Assembly (NCBI RefSeq): GCF_900108185.1
Contig: NZ_FNVA01000003.1
Coordinates: forward strand, 597,248-661,247
DNA from: Bryocella elongata
GTDB taxonomy: Bacteria; Acidobacteriota; Terriglobia; Terriglobales; Acidobacteriaceae
Direction of reading: 5' to 3'
DNA length: 64,000 nucleotides
In this document: piece after piece, positions 53,856-62,451 of the stretch
Layout of the letters: each line of letters opens with the position of its first letter
Numbering within the stretch: the stretch's first letter is position 1
Made by a program: the position numbers and the translations under genes
Notes under the pieces: generated by a model
The model's database searches: none
Told to the model about the DNA's origin: nothing
What the model saw: the letters and a program-made list of their open reading frames with translations, nothing else

Positions 53856-54509
53856 CTAGAGCCAGCCGCGCTGGCGGGCGATTCTTGCGGCATCGACGCG
53901 ATTGGCAGCGCCCAGCTTCGCGATGGCCTCGGAGAGATAGTTGCGCACGGTGCCTTCGGAGAGGCGGAGTTCGGCGGCGATGTCGGCGGAGCTTTGGCCG
54001 TCGCCGGCGCGACGGAGGATGTGGCGCTCGCGATCGGTGAGGGGGTCGTCTTCCGTGTTCCATGCCTCGGCGGCAAGTTCGGGATCGATGGCGCGAAGAC
54101 CGGCATGTACGCGGCGGATGGCTTCTGCCAGCTCGCTGGCAGGACGTTCCTTGAGGAGATAACCACGGGCTCCGGCATCGAGCGCGCGGCGCAGGTAGCC
54201 GGGCCGGGCGAAGGTGGTGAGGATGACGACCTTTGCTGCGAGGCCATTGTCCTTGATGGCTGCGGCGAACTCCAGGCCGGTCATCTCCGGCATCTCGATG
54301 TCGGTGACGATGACGTCGGGCTTGAGCTGCTGGGCCAGGCGATGAGCTTCGCGGCCATTGGCTGCTTCGCCGATGATGACGAGGTCGGGCTCGAGGCCAA
54401 GCAGCGCTGCGAGTGCGCCGCGCAGCATCGTCTGGTCCTCGGCGAGCATGACGCGGATCTGCTTTGCGGGTGCGGGCTTGCACGCGGGCTTCGCTGTTAC
54501 GGGGCTCAC
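53856..54509 (-). CDS. NarL/DesR-type response regulator
   Basis: A 217-residue regulator. The receiver domain has AEDQTMLRGALAALL, the phosphoacceptor in VIVTDIEMPEMTG (D70), TTFARPGYLRRALDAGARGYLLK; the LuxR-type helix-turn-helix is DDPLTDRERHILRRAGDGQSS through AKLGAANRVDAARIA. Its start is a GTG at 54509 overlapping the kinase stop (GTGA), a coupling arrangement. It likely controls the upstream ABC transporter operon through the palindrome at 57681-57694. Confidence 0.92.
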   Translation of the reverse strand: MSPVTAKPACKPAPAKQIRVMLAEDQTMLRGALAALLGLEPDLVIIGEAANGREAHRLAQQLKPDVIVTDIEMPEMTGLEFAAAIKDNGLAAKVVILTTFARPGYLRRALDAGARGYLLKERPASELAEAIRRVHAGLRAIDPELAAEAWNTEDDPLTDRERHILRRAGDGQSSADIAAELRLSEGTVRNYLSEAIAKLGAANRVDAARIARQRGWL

Positions 54510-55597
54510 GAGGCCGCCCCTTCAGCCTGCAGCGGAAGCTCGATGAGCAGGCGTGTACCGGCGCGATGCTCGAGCTTTACATGGCCGCCAAGTGACTCAA
54601 CGCGCTCACGCATGCCGCGGAGGCCGTTGCCTTCGCGCAGATCGGTGGCGTTGCCATTGTCTTCGACGAGCAGACGGCGGCGGCCGCTCTCGCTGAAGAA
54701 GCGCAGCTTGCACGTCGTGGCCTTCGCGTGGCGCACGATGTTGGTCACGGATTCGCGCAGCGCGAGCGCGAGGACGGTCTCTTCGGCGGCGGAGAGGCCG
54801 GAGAGCGAGGGGGCTTCGGCGATGAGTTGCACGCCCGCAGCATCGAGCGTGGCGCGTGCTGCTTCGATCTCGGCTCCGAGGCCGCGGGTGCGATAGCCGC
54901 CGATGGCCTCGCGCACCTCCGACAAGGCCTTGCGCGCGGTGCGTTCGACGTCGGCGATCTCCAGCGCAGCGCGTTGCGGATCGATCTGCAACAGGCGGCC
55001 GGCGAGTTCAGCCTTCAACGTGATGACGCTGAGGGTGTGGCCGAGCACGTCGTGCAGGTCGCGGGCGATGCGTTCGCGTTCGGCGAGTGCGGCCAGGGCC
55101 TCGATCTCTTCATGCGCCATGCGGAGCTTGCAGTCGGCGCGGCGCTGCTGCGCGAAGAAGACGTTGCTGCCACCGACGACACCCATCAGCAACAGGCCGA
55201 TGATGGTGTTTGGCCAACCGAGGTGCAGGGCGTAGCGCTCGGCGATGATGATGCCGGCCTCCGCGGCGAACATGCCCAGGATGATCTGCGTATCGACGAA
55301 GCTGAAGGGGATGAAGGCCGCGGTGTAGATGAACAGGCAGGTCGCGCCGCCATTGAACGAGAACGCGACGAGACCAAGCACAAACGTGCAGGCGATCATG
55401 CACCGCTTGATGGTCTCGCTGCCGGTGCTGATATAGACCGTGAAGATGGCGAGGTAGGTCAGGAAGACCGTGATCGACTTCATCCACAAACCGGGCCGGG
55501 GATCGAGGATGGGATCGATGAAAAGGAACAGGGAGTAGGCAGACCACATCCAGGCGACGGCCTTGCGCTCGATCTTTGGCATCTGTCTTCCAAACAT
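54506..55597 (-). CDS. DesK-type sensor histidine kinase
   Basis: A 363-residue membrane kinase. Six hydrophobic segments in residues 10-150 form the sensor, followed by a HisKA_3 dimerisation domain with RERIARDLHDVLGHTLS (H182) and an HATPase domain (LALRESVTNIVRHAKATTCKL, NGLRGMRERVESLGG). This is the DesK subgroup paired with LuxR-type regulators. ATG 55597 is chosen since the transmembrane region follows. It is transcribed with the ABC genes upstream. Confidence 0.92.
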   Translation of the reverse strand: MFGRQMPKIERKAVAWMWSAYSLFLFIDPILDPRPGLWMKSITVFLTYLAIFTVYISTGSETIKRCMIACTFVLGLVAFSFNGGATCLFIYTAAFIPFSFVDTQIILGMFAAEAGIIIAERYALHLGWPNTIIGLLLMGVVGGSNVFFAQQRRADCKLRMAHEEIEALAALAERERIARDLHDVLGHTLSVITLKAELAGRLLQIDPQRAALEIADVERTARKALSEVREAIGGYRTRGLGAEIEAARATLDAAGVQLIAEAPSLSGLSAAEETVLALALRESVTNIVRHAKATTCKLRFFSESGRRRLLVEDNGNATDLREGNGLRGMRERVESLGGHVKLEHRAGTRLLIELPLQAEGAAS

Positions 55598-55673
55598 GGT
55601 GCGACTCCGCGTTGCTTGTCTGACTGAGAGTGTAACGCCGCCTGCAGGTCGCAGGCGGCGTGGTGGTGTTGGG

Positions 55674-56483
55674 CTACGCGTTCTGTTCGCGGCGGCGGAA
55701 GGCGATCCAGGCGACGCCGAACATGAGCAGGGTGAAGCCGAGCAGGCCGAGCCAGTGGCTGGCCTGCGTCTTCGTTGGGTCGGCCGCACCGAAGACGCCG
55801 AGCATCAACTGCGCCAGATGGTACGTGGGCAGCAGCGGGGCGATGTGCTGCACGGCTTTGGGCAACGCCTGCAGCGGGATCCAGAGGCCGCCAAGGAAGC
55901 TCATCGGCAGGTACAGAAGGTTGGTGACGCCGGGCGCGGAGTTGAAGGGCACGATGAGCGCGAGCGCGAGGCCCATGCAGGCGAAGGGGATGGCGCCGGC
56001 AGCGACGAGGCCGAGCATGTGGGCGTACTCCGCGAGTGTGAGTTGCACATGGCCGAGGGTGACGCCAAGGGTGCACAGCAGCGTAAGGATGATGGCCCCG
56101 AAGCAGATGGCGGTGACGCACTTGGCGGCGAGATACGCAGCGGGCGGCATGGGGCTCGCACGCTTGAGTTCGAGCCAGCCGGCGCTGAGGTCGGCCGCCA
56201 TCCCCACGCCGATGCCGAAGAGCGCCGAGCCCACCACGCCGAAGACTGCGTAGCCAGCGAGCATGTAGCGAGCGATGGAGGTGCCGTCGATGGTCTCGTG
56301 GCGGTTCATCATGATGCCGAAGAGAAGGTAGAACATCACGGGGAAGCCGATGGCCGAGAGCGAGAAGGTGCGCGTGCGCAGCGAGCGTGTGAGCTCGAGG
56401 CGGGTCTCGGAGAGGAAGATGCGAAGGCCGCGGGTGAGGCTGGATTCCGTGGCGGCGGCGAGGGGTAGGGTCGCGGTGGACAT
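55674..56483 (-). CDS. ABC-2 type transporter permease
   Basis: A 269-residue protein with six hydrophobic helices. The ABC-2 signature segments FLSETRLELTRSLRTRTFSLSAIGFPVMFYLLFG, LSAGWLELKRASPMPPAAYLAAK and LLYLPMSFLGGLWIPLQALPK are visible. It forms the membrane part of an exporter with the ATPase encoded upstream. ATG 56483 follows GGAGATCCCC. Confidence 0.92.
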   Translation of the reverse strand: MSTATLPLAAATESSLTRGLRIFLSETRLELTRSLRTRTFSLSAIGFPVMFYLLFGIMMNRHETIDGTSIARYMLAGYAVFGVVGSALFGIGVGMAADLSAGWLELKRASPMPPAAYLAAKCVTAICFGAIILTLLCTLGVTLGHVQLTLAEYAHMLGLVAAGAIPFACMGLALALIVPFNSAPGVTNLLYLPMSFLGGLWIPLQALPKAVQHIAPLLPTYHLAQLMLGVFGAADPTKTQASHWLGLLGFTLLMFGVAWIAFRRREQNA

Positions 56484-56538
56484 GGGGATCTCCTTGAGGA
56501 GGAAGCTTGTGGTGGTGGTAGTACCGGAATGCGGGGGG

Positions 56539-56570
56539 GCTTCGTCGCTCCGCTCCTCAGGATGACGACG
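56539..56570. repeat. Intergenic dispersed repeat
   Basis: cttcgtcgctccgctcctca followed by ggatgacgacg lies between the ABC permease and ATPase genes and belongs to the same kind of intergenic repeat as seen at 37363 and 40854 (reverse orientation). It does not interrupt a coding sequence. Confidence 0.45.
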
Positions 56571-56604
56571 AAGGACAAGACCTCGGGCGGCGAAAGGCGA
56601 CAGC

Positions 56605-57582
56605 TCAGTCGTTGCGCGTGAGGGCGAGGAAGGCGTCTTCGAGCGCAGGGCTCTGGACCTCGAGCGAATGCAGGCTCTGGTCGAGTGCCAGCATCTCGCG
56701 CAGTGTGCTTTCGGGCGTGGAGCTGATGATGATGGTGCGGCCTTCGTCGGTCATTGTGCTGTTTACGCCCGGCATCTTCAGCAGGTGCTCGGCGCTGAGG
56801 GTGGTGACGCAGCGGATGATCTTGACGGCGACGCCTGAGCTCACGGCACCTGCACCGGCAGCGCCCGCGTTCTTGATCTCAGCAGGAGTGCCTTCGCGCA
56901 CCACGCGGCCCTTGCTGATGACGATGATGCGGTCGGCGAGCGCGTCGGCTTCTTCGAGGTAGTGCGTGGTCAGCAGGACGGTCTTGCCGGCATCGCGCAG
57001 GCTGCGGATCTGCGCCCACATGGCGCGGCGAGCTTCGATGTCGAGGCCCACGGTGGGCTCGTCGAGGAAGACGAGGTCAGGGTTGCCGGCGAGTGCGAGC
57101 GCGAAGAGCACGCGCTGCTTCTGGCCTCCGGAGAGCTGGCCGAAGAGACGATCTTCAAGGCCCTCGAGGCCCGCCGCTTTGACCAGCGAAGCAGCGCTGG
57201 CGGGCGCGGGATAGTAGCTGCGGAACATCGCGATGTGCTCGCGGACCTTGAGCATCTCGGGAGCGCGGCCGACTTGCAGCATCACGCCGGTGCGAAGGCG
57301 CGTGGAGGTCAACTGCGGGTCCGCGCCGAAGATGCGTACATCGCCGGAGGTCGGAGCGCTGAGGCCCATCATCAGGCGCACGGCGGTGGACTTGCCCGCG
57401 CCGTTGGGGCCGAGCAGAGCGACGATCTCACCGCGCCGCAGCTCGAGCGAGAGGCCATCGAGCGCGACCACGCCGTTGGCGTAGCGCTTGGTGATGTTAG
57501 TGAGTGTGGCTACTGCGGGAGCGCTGGGGCGTGCGGCGCTGTGGGGAACTGCCTGGGTGGGGGTCTCCATCACCTGGTTCAT
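56605..57582 (-). CDS. ABC transporter ATP-binding protein
   Basis: A 325-residue protein. Walker A LLGPNGAGKSTAVRLMMGL, signature LSGGQKQRVLFALALAGN, Walker B PDLVFLDEPTVGLD and H-loop LLTTHYLEEADALADR are all intact. It is the DrrA/CcmA-like ATPase of an ABC-2 exporter, probably for a drug, lipid or antimicrobial peptide. It is the first gene of the operon with permease, kinase and regulator. The C-terminal 80 residues are a DrrA-type extension. Confidence 0.95.
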   Translation of the reverse strand: MNQVMETPTQAVPHSAARPSAPAVATLTNITKRYANGVVALDGLSLELRRGEIVALLGPNGAGKSTAVRLMMGLSAPTSGDVRIFGADPQLTSTRLRTGVMLQVGRAPEMLKVREHIAMFRSYYPAPASAASLVKAAGLEGLEDRLFGQLSGGQKQRVLFALALAGNPDLVFLDEPTVGLDIEARRAMWAQIRSLRDAGKTVLLTTHYLEEADALADRIIVISKGRVVREGTPAEIKNAGAAGAGAVSSGVAVKIIRCVTTLSAEHLLKMPGVNSTMTDEGRTIIISSTPESTLREMLALDQSLHSLEVQSPALEDAFLALTRND

Positions 57583-57680
57583 CGCTTGTACCTTCCTGAT
57601 GCGCTGGATGAGTGCGTCTACAGGAATGAGTCTCGCGGGTTGTGGCAGGCAAAAGGAGTGTGGAGCGTCAGCAAAGTGAG

Positions 57681-57694
57681 GTGACGAATGTCAC
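57681..57694. promoter_or_regulatory. Candidate response-regulator site upstream of ABC operon
   Basis: gtgac (57681-57685), gaat spacer and gtcac (57690-57694) form a perfect inverted repeat, about 100 nt upstream of the ABC ATPase start. NarL/DesR-type regulators recognise such short palindromes with 4-nt spacers. It is a good candidate for autoregulation of the operon. Confidence 0.5.
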
Positions 57695-57776
57695 AAAAGT
57701 GGTCAGAGGACAGTGGGTAGCGAGCAGAGGAAAGCATTTGTCGACTCACTGCCCTCTACTCACTACTCACTCGCTT

Positions 57777-58364
57777 CTACATATTTCCCTGGCCGATGTC
57801 GGCCTTGCTGGCGGCTTCGTTTTCGGGGTCGAGGTAGGCCTCGATGGTCTCAGCGAGGATGCCGCGGGCGTTGAGGAGGAAGTCGATGGCGTCGCGACCG
57901 GCCCCGTCGCCGCCGCGATGCGGTGTGACCCAGTGGGCCATGCCCTTGACCTCCGCGCGCGCATTGGCGGTGCCGATGGCGAGGCCGACCTTACGCAGCA
58001 CAGGCAGGTCGATGATGTCGTCGCCGACATAGCAGATCTCGTCGAGCGTGACGTTCTCATCGGCCATGATCTGCGTGATGGCCTGCATCTTGTGCGACTG
58101 GCCCTGGTAGAGGTGGTCGATCTTGAGGTCGCGCGCGCGGATGGCGACGACCTGCGAGTTGCGCTTGGTGACGAAGCCGACCTTGAGTCCGGCGAGCCGC
58201 GCCAGCGAGATGCCGAGGCCGTCATGGGCGGAGAAGCTCTTGACTTCGGTGCCCTTGCCGTCGGCCTGGGGAATGATCGTGATATCGCCGTTGGTGAGCA
58301 CGCCGTCCACATCGAACAGCAGCACCTTCACGCGCCGGGCGCGGTCTTCTGCAGTGAGGGTCAT
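57777..58364 (-). CDS. kdsC: Kdo-8-phosphate phosphatase KdsC (HAD-IIIA)
   Basis: A 195-residue HAD enzyme. LLFDVDGVLTNGDITI carries the catalytic Asp pair (D18, D20), followed by FSAHDGLGISLARLAGLKVGFVTKRNS (KdsC-type), YQGQSHKMQAI and the metal-binding YVGDDIIDLPVLRKVGLAIGTANA. It dephosphorylates Kdo-8-phosphate in LPS inner-core synthesis, in agreement with LptD in this window. ATG 58364 is chosen; an upstream start at 58406 is possible. Confidence 0.9.
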   Translation of the reverse strand: MTLTAEDRARRVKVLLFDVDGVLTNGDITIIPQADGKGTEVKSFSAHDGLGISLARLAGLKVGFVTKRNSQVVAIRARDLKIDHLYQGQSHKMQAITQIMADENVTLDEICYVGDDIIDLPVLRKVGLAIGTANARAEVKGMAHWVTPHRGGDGAGRDAIDFLLNARGILAETIEAYLDPENEAASKADIGQGNM

Positions 58365-58423
58365 ACGTCGATGATACCGGCTCGTTCCGGAGGCCGGCAT
58401 AAGCACGGGGTCTGAAAAGCAAG

Positions 58424-58479
58424 AGGCACGAAGCGAGATTGTGCCGCCTGTACAAGCGGGGCGCTTCTGCTTCGTGCCT
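58424..58479 (-). terminator. Inverted repeat beyond YXWGXW gene
   Basis: An 11-bp perfect repeat aggcacgaagc (58424-58434) and gcttcgtgcct (58469-58479), with an inner GC-rich loop. It lies downstream of the YXWGXW gene on the minus strand and upstream of kdsC, so it may terminate the former. Confidence 0.5.
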
Positions 58480-58517
58480 TGGTGGGGAGGTTGATCGGTG
58501 TCAGCTTGCGGTGCGGG

Positions 58518-58811
58518 TTAGCGCCAGTGGCCTTCGATCCAGACCCAGCCGCCGCCGCGGTGAGCCCAATGGCCATCGACCCAGTGTGCGCGTGGATGCG
58601 GTGGTTCGACATACTCGCCGGGGACCCAGACGTAGTTAGCGCCGTCCCAGCGGTGATATCCGGCTCGCCAGGCCCAGCCGGGATGCGGCGGAGGGCCGGG
58701 GTGTTCGACAAGGGGGTGCGGCGGGCCGATCCGAACCACCACCTGTGCACCTGCGCCCAGGCTTGTTGCCAGCAAGATGCCACTCACTGCGGCGAGAATC
58801 TGCTTCTTCAT
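58518..58811 (-). CDS. YXWGXW repeat exported protein
   Basis: A 97-residue protein with a signal peptide (KKQILAAVSGILLATSLGAGAQ). Aromatic/Gly/His motifs such as GWAWRAGYHRWDG, YVWVPGEYVEPP and HWVDGHWAHRGGGWVWIEGHW are degenerate copies of the YXWGXW repeat (pfam12779). Such proteins are secreted, small and of unknown function. The start follows a short intergenic region. Confidence 0.85.
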   Translation of the reverse strand: MKKQILAAVSGILLATSLGAGAQVVVRIGPPHPLVEHPGPPPHPGWAWRAGYHRWDGANYVWVPGEYVEPPHPRAHWVDGHWAHRGGGWVWIEGHWR

Positions 58812-59119
58812 GGTCGTTCACTCCTTCGAGTTCCACGAGGGGGGACATCCGCCTCATGCATTACTTGGCTCAGACGCCAACGTGACGCAGATAGTTGTGG
58901 GGGATTTAACGAGCCGGTGCAAAAAAGCTTTGCGGGGATTGACGATTCGGTCATGGTTACAAGGGAATCGCTGAGTTGGAGGCAACCTTTCGACGCAGGG
59001 TCACATGGAGTTTTCGCGGTTGCACTATGTACCGCGGCGGAGAGATTCCATCTACACTGGAGCGCATCATTGAATCTCATCCAGCTGCATGAAGCAGCGG
59101 ATCTCGACGGGTCATCAAC

Positions 59120-59578
59120 ATGACGGATCACGAAGTTACTCCCACGATTACTCGCCGCAGTGCTTTGACTGGCCTTGGTGCGGCGGCTGTGCTGCCCATG
59201 CTGATGGGGGCGGCGCGAGGCGGAGCCACCGCAGGCGTAGGACCGGAGACGGTGTATGAGCTGCGGATCTATCACTGCAACGACGGCAAGCTGCCGCCGT
59301 TGCTGGAGCGCTTCAAGAAGCGCGAGGTGAAGATCTTCGAGCGGCTGGGCATGCACCCGGTCGCGTTCTGGACGTCGTTGGAAGCTCCCGATGCGGGTCA
59401 GACGTTGACCTACATGCTGCGTCATCCGAGCCGTGAGGCGATGGATGCTGCGTGGAAGGCGTTCAGTGCCGATCCTGAGTGGCTGGTGGTGAAGGCCGAG
59501 ACCGAGAAGAACGGCGCGCTTGTGGCCAAGCACGATCACATGTACCTGAAGCTCACGGACTTCTCTCTGGCGCCATAG
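59120..59578 (+). CDS. NIPSNAP family exported protein
   Basis: A 152-residue protein. A Tat-like leader (TRRSALTGLGAAAVLPMLMGAA) precedes the NIPSNAP domain YELRIYHCNDGKLPPLLERFKK with EVKIFERLGMHPVAFWTS and YMLRHPSREAMDAAWKAFSADPEW. This ferredoxin-like dimeric fold is of unknown function in bacteria. A hairpin terminator follows at 59600-59627. Confidence 0.9.
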   Translation: MTDHEVTPTITRRSALTGLGAAAVLPMLMGAARGGATAGVGPETVYELRIYHCNDGKLPPLLERFKKREVKIFERLGMHPVAFWTSLEAPDAGQTLTYMLRHPSREAMDAAWKAFSADPEWLVVKAETEKNGALVAKHDHMYLKLTDFSLAP

Positions 59579-59599
59579 GCTGGTCTGTCTATGAAAGAG

Positions 59600-59627
59600 A
59601 TCGGCCCCGCCGCGTGGCGAGGCCGAT
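59600..59627 (+). terminator. Hairpin terminator after NIPSNAP gene
   Basis: A stem atcggcc (59600-59606) and ggccgat (59621-59627) with an inner cgcc/ggcg stem, located about 20 nt after the stop codon, followed by tgctct. Confidence 0.65.
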
Positions 59628-59698
59628 TGCTCTCCAGCGAATTGCTACTCACGCCCACTGGGGCTTGATCTGATGAGCCGGCAACCAGGTGGACTGTC

Positions 59699-60112
59699 CT
59701 ACGCCGCCTCCAGCTGGCGGCGGACCTTGGTGAGGTCCATCGATTCCCAGCCTTCGGTGATACGGCCGTTCTTCATCCACAGGAAGCTGGAGCCGGGGAG
59801 TGTGACGTCGCGGCCGGTGGGCTGGATGCCGAGGCCTTCGCCGGTGTGCTTCATGCGCGCTGTCCAGCGCACGGCGACGGTGTCGCCTTCGGCGATGACC
59901 TCATCGACATGGACGTTGATGTTGGAGAACGAACGCTGAAACTCCTTGAGGCGTTCGCTGAAGGCGGCCGCTCCGTGGAGTGCGGCTGCGGGCTCCGGGA
60001 AACCGTGAGTCTCTGCCGCAGGGGCGAGCAGCTCAGTAAGTGCTGCTGCATTTCCTGCGTTCCATACCTCTTCGTACCACCGTCTTGCGAGGGCCTTGTT
60101 CTCGTCTGTCAT
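59699..60112 (-). CDS. SnoaL-like ester cyclase-type protein
   Basis: A 137-residue NTF2-fold protein. NKALARRWYEEVWNAGNAAALTELLAPAAETHG, HGAAAFSERLKEFQRSFSNINV and DEVIAEGDTVAVRWTARMKHTGEGLGIQPTGRDV are the SnoaL-like polyketide cyclase family pattern. The N-terminal Met at 60112 is the only sensible start. A catalytic role cannot be deduced. Confidence 0.9.
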   Translation of the reverse strand: MTDENKALARRWYEEVWNAGNAAALTELLAPAAETHGFPEPAAALHGAAAFSERLKEFQRSFSNINVHVDEVIAEGDTVAVRWTARMKHTGEGLGIQPTGRDVTLPGSSFLWMKNGRITEGWESMDLTKVRRQLEAA

Positions 60113-60212
60113 GCGCTGCCTCCGAACTCCCGGTCAACGCATTCAGGCTAGGCCGGGGAAGTTCGGAAAGCTGTGACGCAGCGCACGGTGGTTGCTGCGA
60201 AAGGGAGCCTGG

Positions 60213-60767
60213 CTAGCGAGGCTGCTCCGCTGGTGGCGCTGTATCTTCGGTCGGGACCTGGTCCTTGTGGCCGTGATGGAAGAGATGGCCGATGCCGCGG
60301 CCCGTGCCCTTCGCTATCTTGCCTGTGCCTTTACCGGCACCGACGGCGAGATCCTTGCCACCGACGGCGGCACCCTTGCCGATGTTGCCCGCAGCGTCGA
60401 TGGGATGCAGCGTGACGAGATCCACGGCGCCCTTGCCGGTACCCTTGGCGACGTTGCCTGCTGCTCCTGCCGTGCCCTTGCCGATATCTCCGGCACCCGA
60501 GCCAACATCACCGCCAGCGCTGCGGCCCTGCTTCACGGGTTGTTGCGGTGCCTGGCCGGAGAGCTGGCTGCGCGGGGCTTCCTGCTGGGCGCTCGAATTA
60601 GGCGCAGGCTGGGCGGATTGCGGGGCCTGCTGCTGCGGGGCCTGCTGCTGTGGTTCCTGTTGCGCAGGCTCGGGGGTTTGCGCAGAGCACCGAGGCTCCA
60701 CGGCGCCGACCGTTGCGGTGGCCGCTGCGAGAAGTGTAAAGCTCAGTACTTTACCGAGGTGGGTCAT
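60213..60767 (-). CDS. Secreted Gln/Pro- and Gly/Lys-rich protein, unknown
   Basis: A 184-residue protein with a signal peptide (SFTLLAAATATVGA). Residues 30-85 are Gln/Pro/Ala-rich; residues 85-165 are built of irregular repeats of the GDIGKGTAGAAGNVAKGTGKG kind. The C-terminal end is HHGHKD-rich and acidic. The repeat pattern suggests an extracellular or cell-surface structural protein, but no family is recognised. Confidence 0.7.
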   Translation of the reverse strand: MTHLGKVLSFTLLAAATATVGAVEPRCSAQTPEPAQQEPQQQAPQQQAPQSAQPAPNSSAQQEAPRSQLSGQAPQQPVKQGRSAGGDVGSGAGDIGKGTAGAAGNVAKGTGKGAVDLVTLHPIDAAGNIGKGAAVGGKDLAVGAGKGTGKIAKGTGRGIGHLFHHGHKDQVPTEDTAPPAEQPR

Positions 60768-60851
60768 GGTGCGGAATCCTCTCGGTGGGCTCGTCGTGAT
60801 GACGCGAAGCCAACCATGAGAATTGGATGCCGCTCGGGTGCCGAGGTGCTG

Positions 60852-61637
60852 CTAACGGCCTGCTTGAATCTCGGCGAGGACGCCATCCCACAGTGCGAGC
60901 CGAGCGGCGAGGGCCTGTTCGGCGGCGGAAGTGGCTTCAGCCCAAAGGGCTTCGTCGGTGCCGCAGAGGTCTGAGACCATCTTGAGCGAGAGCGGGCCGT
61001 GGTCGTCGCCATCGACCTCGATGTGGCGCTCGAGGTACCAGACAAACTGGGCGAGGCGGCCTTCGCGCTGGTCGTTGAGCTCGCGCACCATGCCGCGAAA
61101 CATCTCCGGGATCACGTCCTCGCGGCCGAAGGTGAAGGCAGCGGCCTGTGCAGCGATGCTGCCATGCTCGATGACGCGGAATGTCTCTGCGACGAAGGCC
61201 TGCGCGGGTATGGGAGCTGCCGCAAGCTTCGCTTTCCAGTCGCCGCTGGTGCGAACTGCGTTGATCAGGGTTTCGATGGGAGTGTTGTCGGCGCCGAGGA
61301 CCTGCATAGCTTCGAGGTAGATCTCGAAGTGGCTGAGCGGGCGATGCTGGTACTCATCGGACTCTTCGCCGAGGACGATCTCGTTGATGAAGCGGCGGCT
61401 GGCGGCGTAGCGGCTGGGTACCCAGGGGACGTCGACGCAGGTAAGCGCGCGCTGCAGCGACTTGAGGAGCGACATGAAGTCCCATACGGCAAAGACGTGC
61501 GACTCCATGAAGAGGCGAAGGTCGCGCTCGGTGCTCACCGCGGAGTAGATGGGGTGGGAGGCAAGCCGCTCTCGGAGCGGGGCAATGCGTGACTCGAGAA
61601 GATCAAGCGGGGCAAGGGCCGAGGTGGAAGAACTCAT
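60852..61637 (-). CDS. DUF3050 family protein (haem-oxygenase-like fold)
   Basis: A 261-residue protein. LLESRIAPLRERLASHPIYSAVSTERDLRLFMESHVFAVWDFMSLLKSLQ and VPSRYAASRRFINEIVLGEESDEY followed by FEIYLEAMQ are the DUF3050 pattern; His and Glu residues in it (for example in SHVFAVWDF and EIVLGEESDEY) are typical metal-ligand candidates of haem-oxygenase-like metalloenzymes. ATG 61637 is chosen since the family begins there; the frame extends to 61799 without features. Confidence 0.88.
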   Translation of the reverse strand: MSSSTSALAPLDLLESRIAPLRERLASHPIYSAVSTERDLRLFMESHVFAVWDFMSLLKSLQRALTCVDVPWVPSRYAASRRFINEIVLGEESDEYQHRPLSHFEIYLEAMQVLGADNTPIETLINAVRTSGDWKAKLAAAPIPAQAFVAETFRVIEHGSIAAQAAAFTFGREDVIPEMFRGMVRELNDQREGRLAQFVWYLERHIEVDGDDHGPLSLKMVSDLCGTDEALWAEATSAAEQALAARLALWDGVLAEIQAGR

Positions 61638-61797
61638 GCTTCCAGTATCGCAAGCGCGGGATGCGCTGCGATTTGGTTGCAACAGGATCGAAAGACGACG
61701 GACATCTTGCGTGGGCTGGGCCACCCGGAGGAGGGGGATACCATCCCAAGATATGGGCCTGTCTACAAGAACGTTGAGAGAGACCAGGAGAACGATC

Positions 61798-62268
61798 ATG
61801 ATGTCCAGCTTGAAAATGTTTGCACTGTCCGCAGTTGCCCTTGGCGGATTTGCCTTGGCGCCGGCAGCGAAGCCGCAGGTTTCGATTGGAGTCGATATTG
61901 GCGGCGCTCCGGTATGCCCATATGGCTACTTCGACTACGCCCCGTATGACTGCGCGCCGTACGGCTACTATGGCCCGGACTGGTTCACGGGCGGTATCTT
62001 CATTGGTGCGGGTCCGTGGTTTCATGGGCCGCGCGGCTTCCACGGTCATGTGGACAACCGATACGATCCCCACCACGGGTACAACGGTCCTCTGCCGGGA
62101 CGTGGAGCACAGCAGTTCAACCACTTCCAGGGAAATGAGGCGCATGACGGCCAAGGCCATGTGGTGGCTACGCCCAACCACTCAGGAGCCGGAGAGCATG
62201 CCCTGCCTGGATTCCACGGCGGCGGAGCACCCCGCGGCGGGTCGGGTGGCGGACATCCGCGCGATTAG
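61798..62268 (+). CDS. Secreted Gly/His/Tyr-rich small protein
   Basis: A 156-residue protein with a signal peptide (KMFALSAVALGGFALAPAAK). The mature part is Gly/His/Tyr/Pro-rich (YGYFDYAPYDCAPYGYYGPDWF) with two Cys, ending in GGGAPRGGSGGGH. This resembles small secreted proteins of unknown function in acidobacteria and proteobacteria. AGGAG at 61786-61790 supports the start (61798; 61801 is an alternative). Confidence 0.75.
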   Translation: MMSSLKMFALSAVALGGFALAPAAKPQVSIGVDIGGAPVCPYGYFDYAPYDCAPYGYYGPDWFTGGIFIGAGPWFHGPRGFHGHVDNRYDPHHGYNGPLPGRGAQQFNHFQGNEAHDGQGHVVATPNHSGAGEHALPGFHGGGAPRGGSGGGHPRD

Positions 62269-62308
62269 CGTCAGGTCGTCGAGCCTCTAACCTAACTGCT
62301 TCAAAGCG

Positions 62309-62338
62309 AGCGGCCCACCCGGATCCGGGGGGGCCGCT
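62309..62338 (+). terminator. Intrinsic terminator
   Basis: An 8-bp stem agcggccc (62309-62316) and gggccgct (62331-62338) with an inner cccggatccggg palindrome, followed by tttgtttttg. It ends the small secreted protein gene. Confidence 0.85.
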
Positions 62339-62451
62339 TTGTTTTTGTGGTCGGCAACGTCGCCTGGCTGCCTGTGCATTCCCGCTCCGGGGATTTACTC
62401 TAGGGGAAACACCTATCCACACCTGTTCTTCCTACGAAGAGGTTTAGTCGC

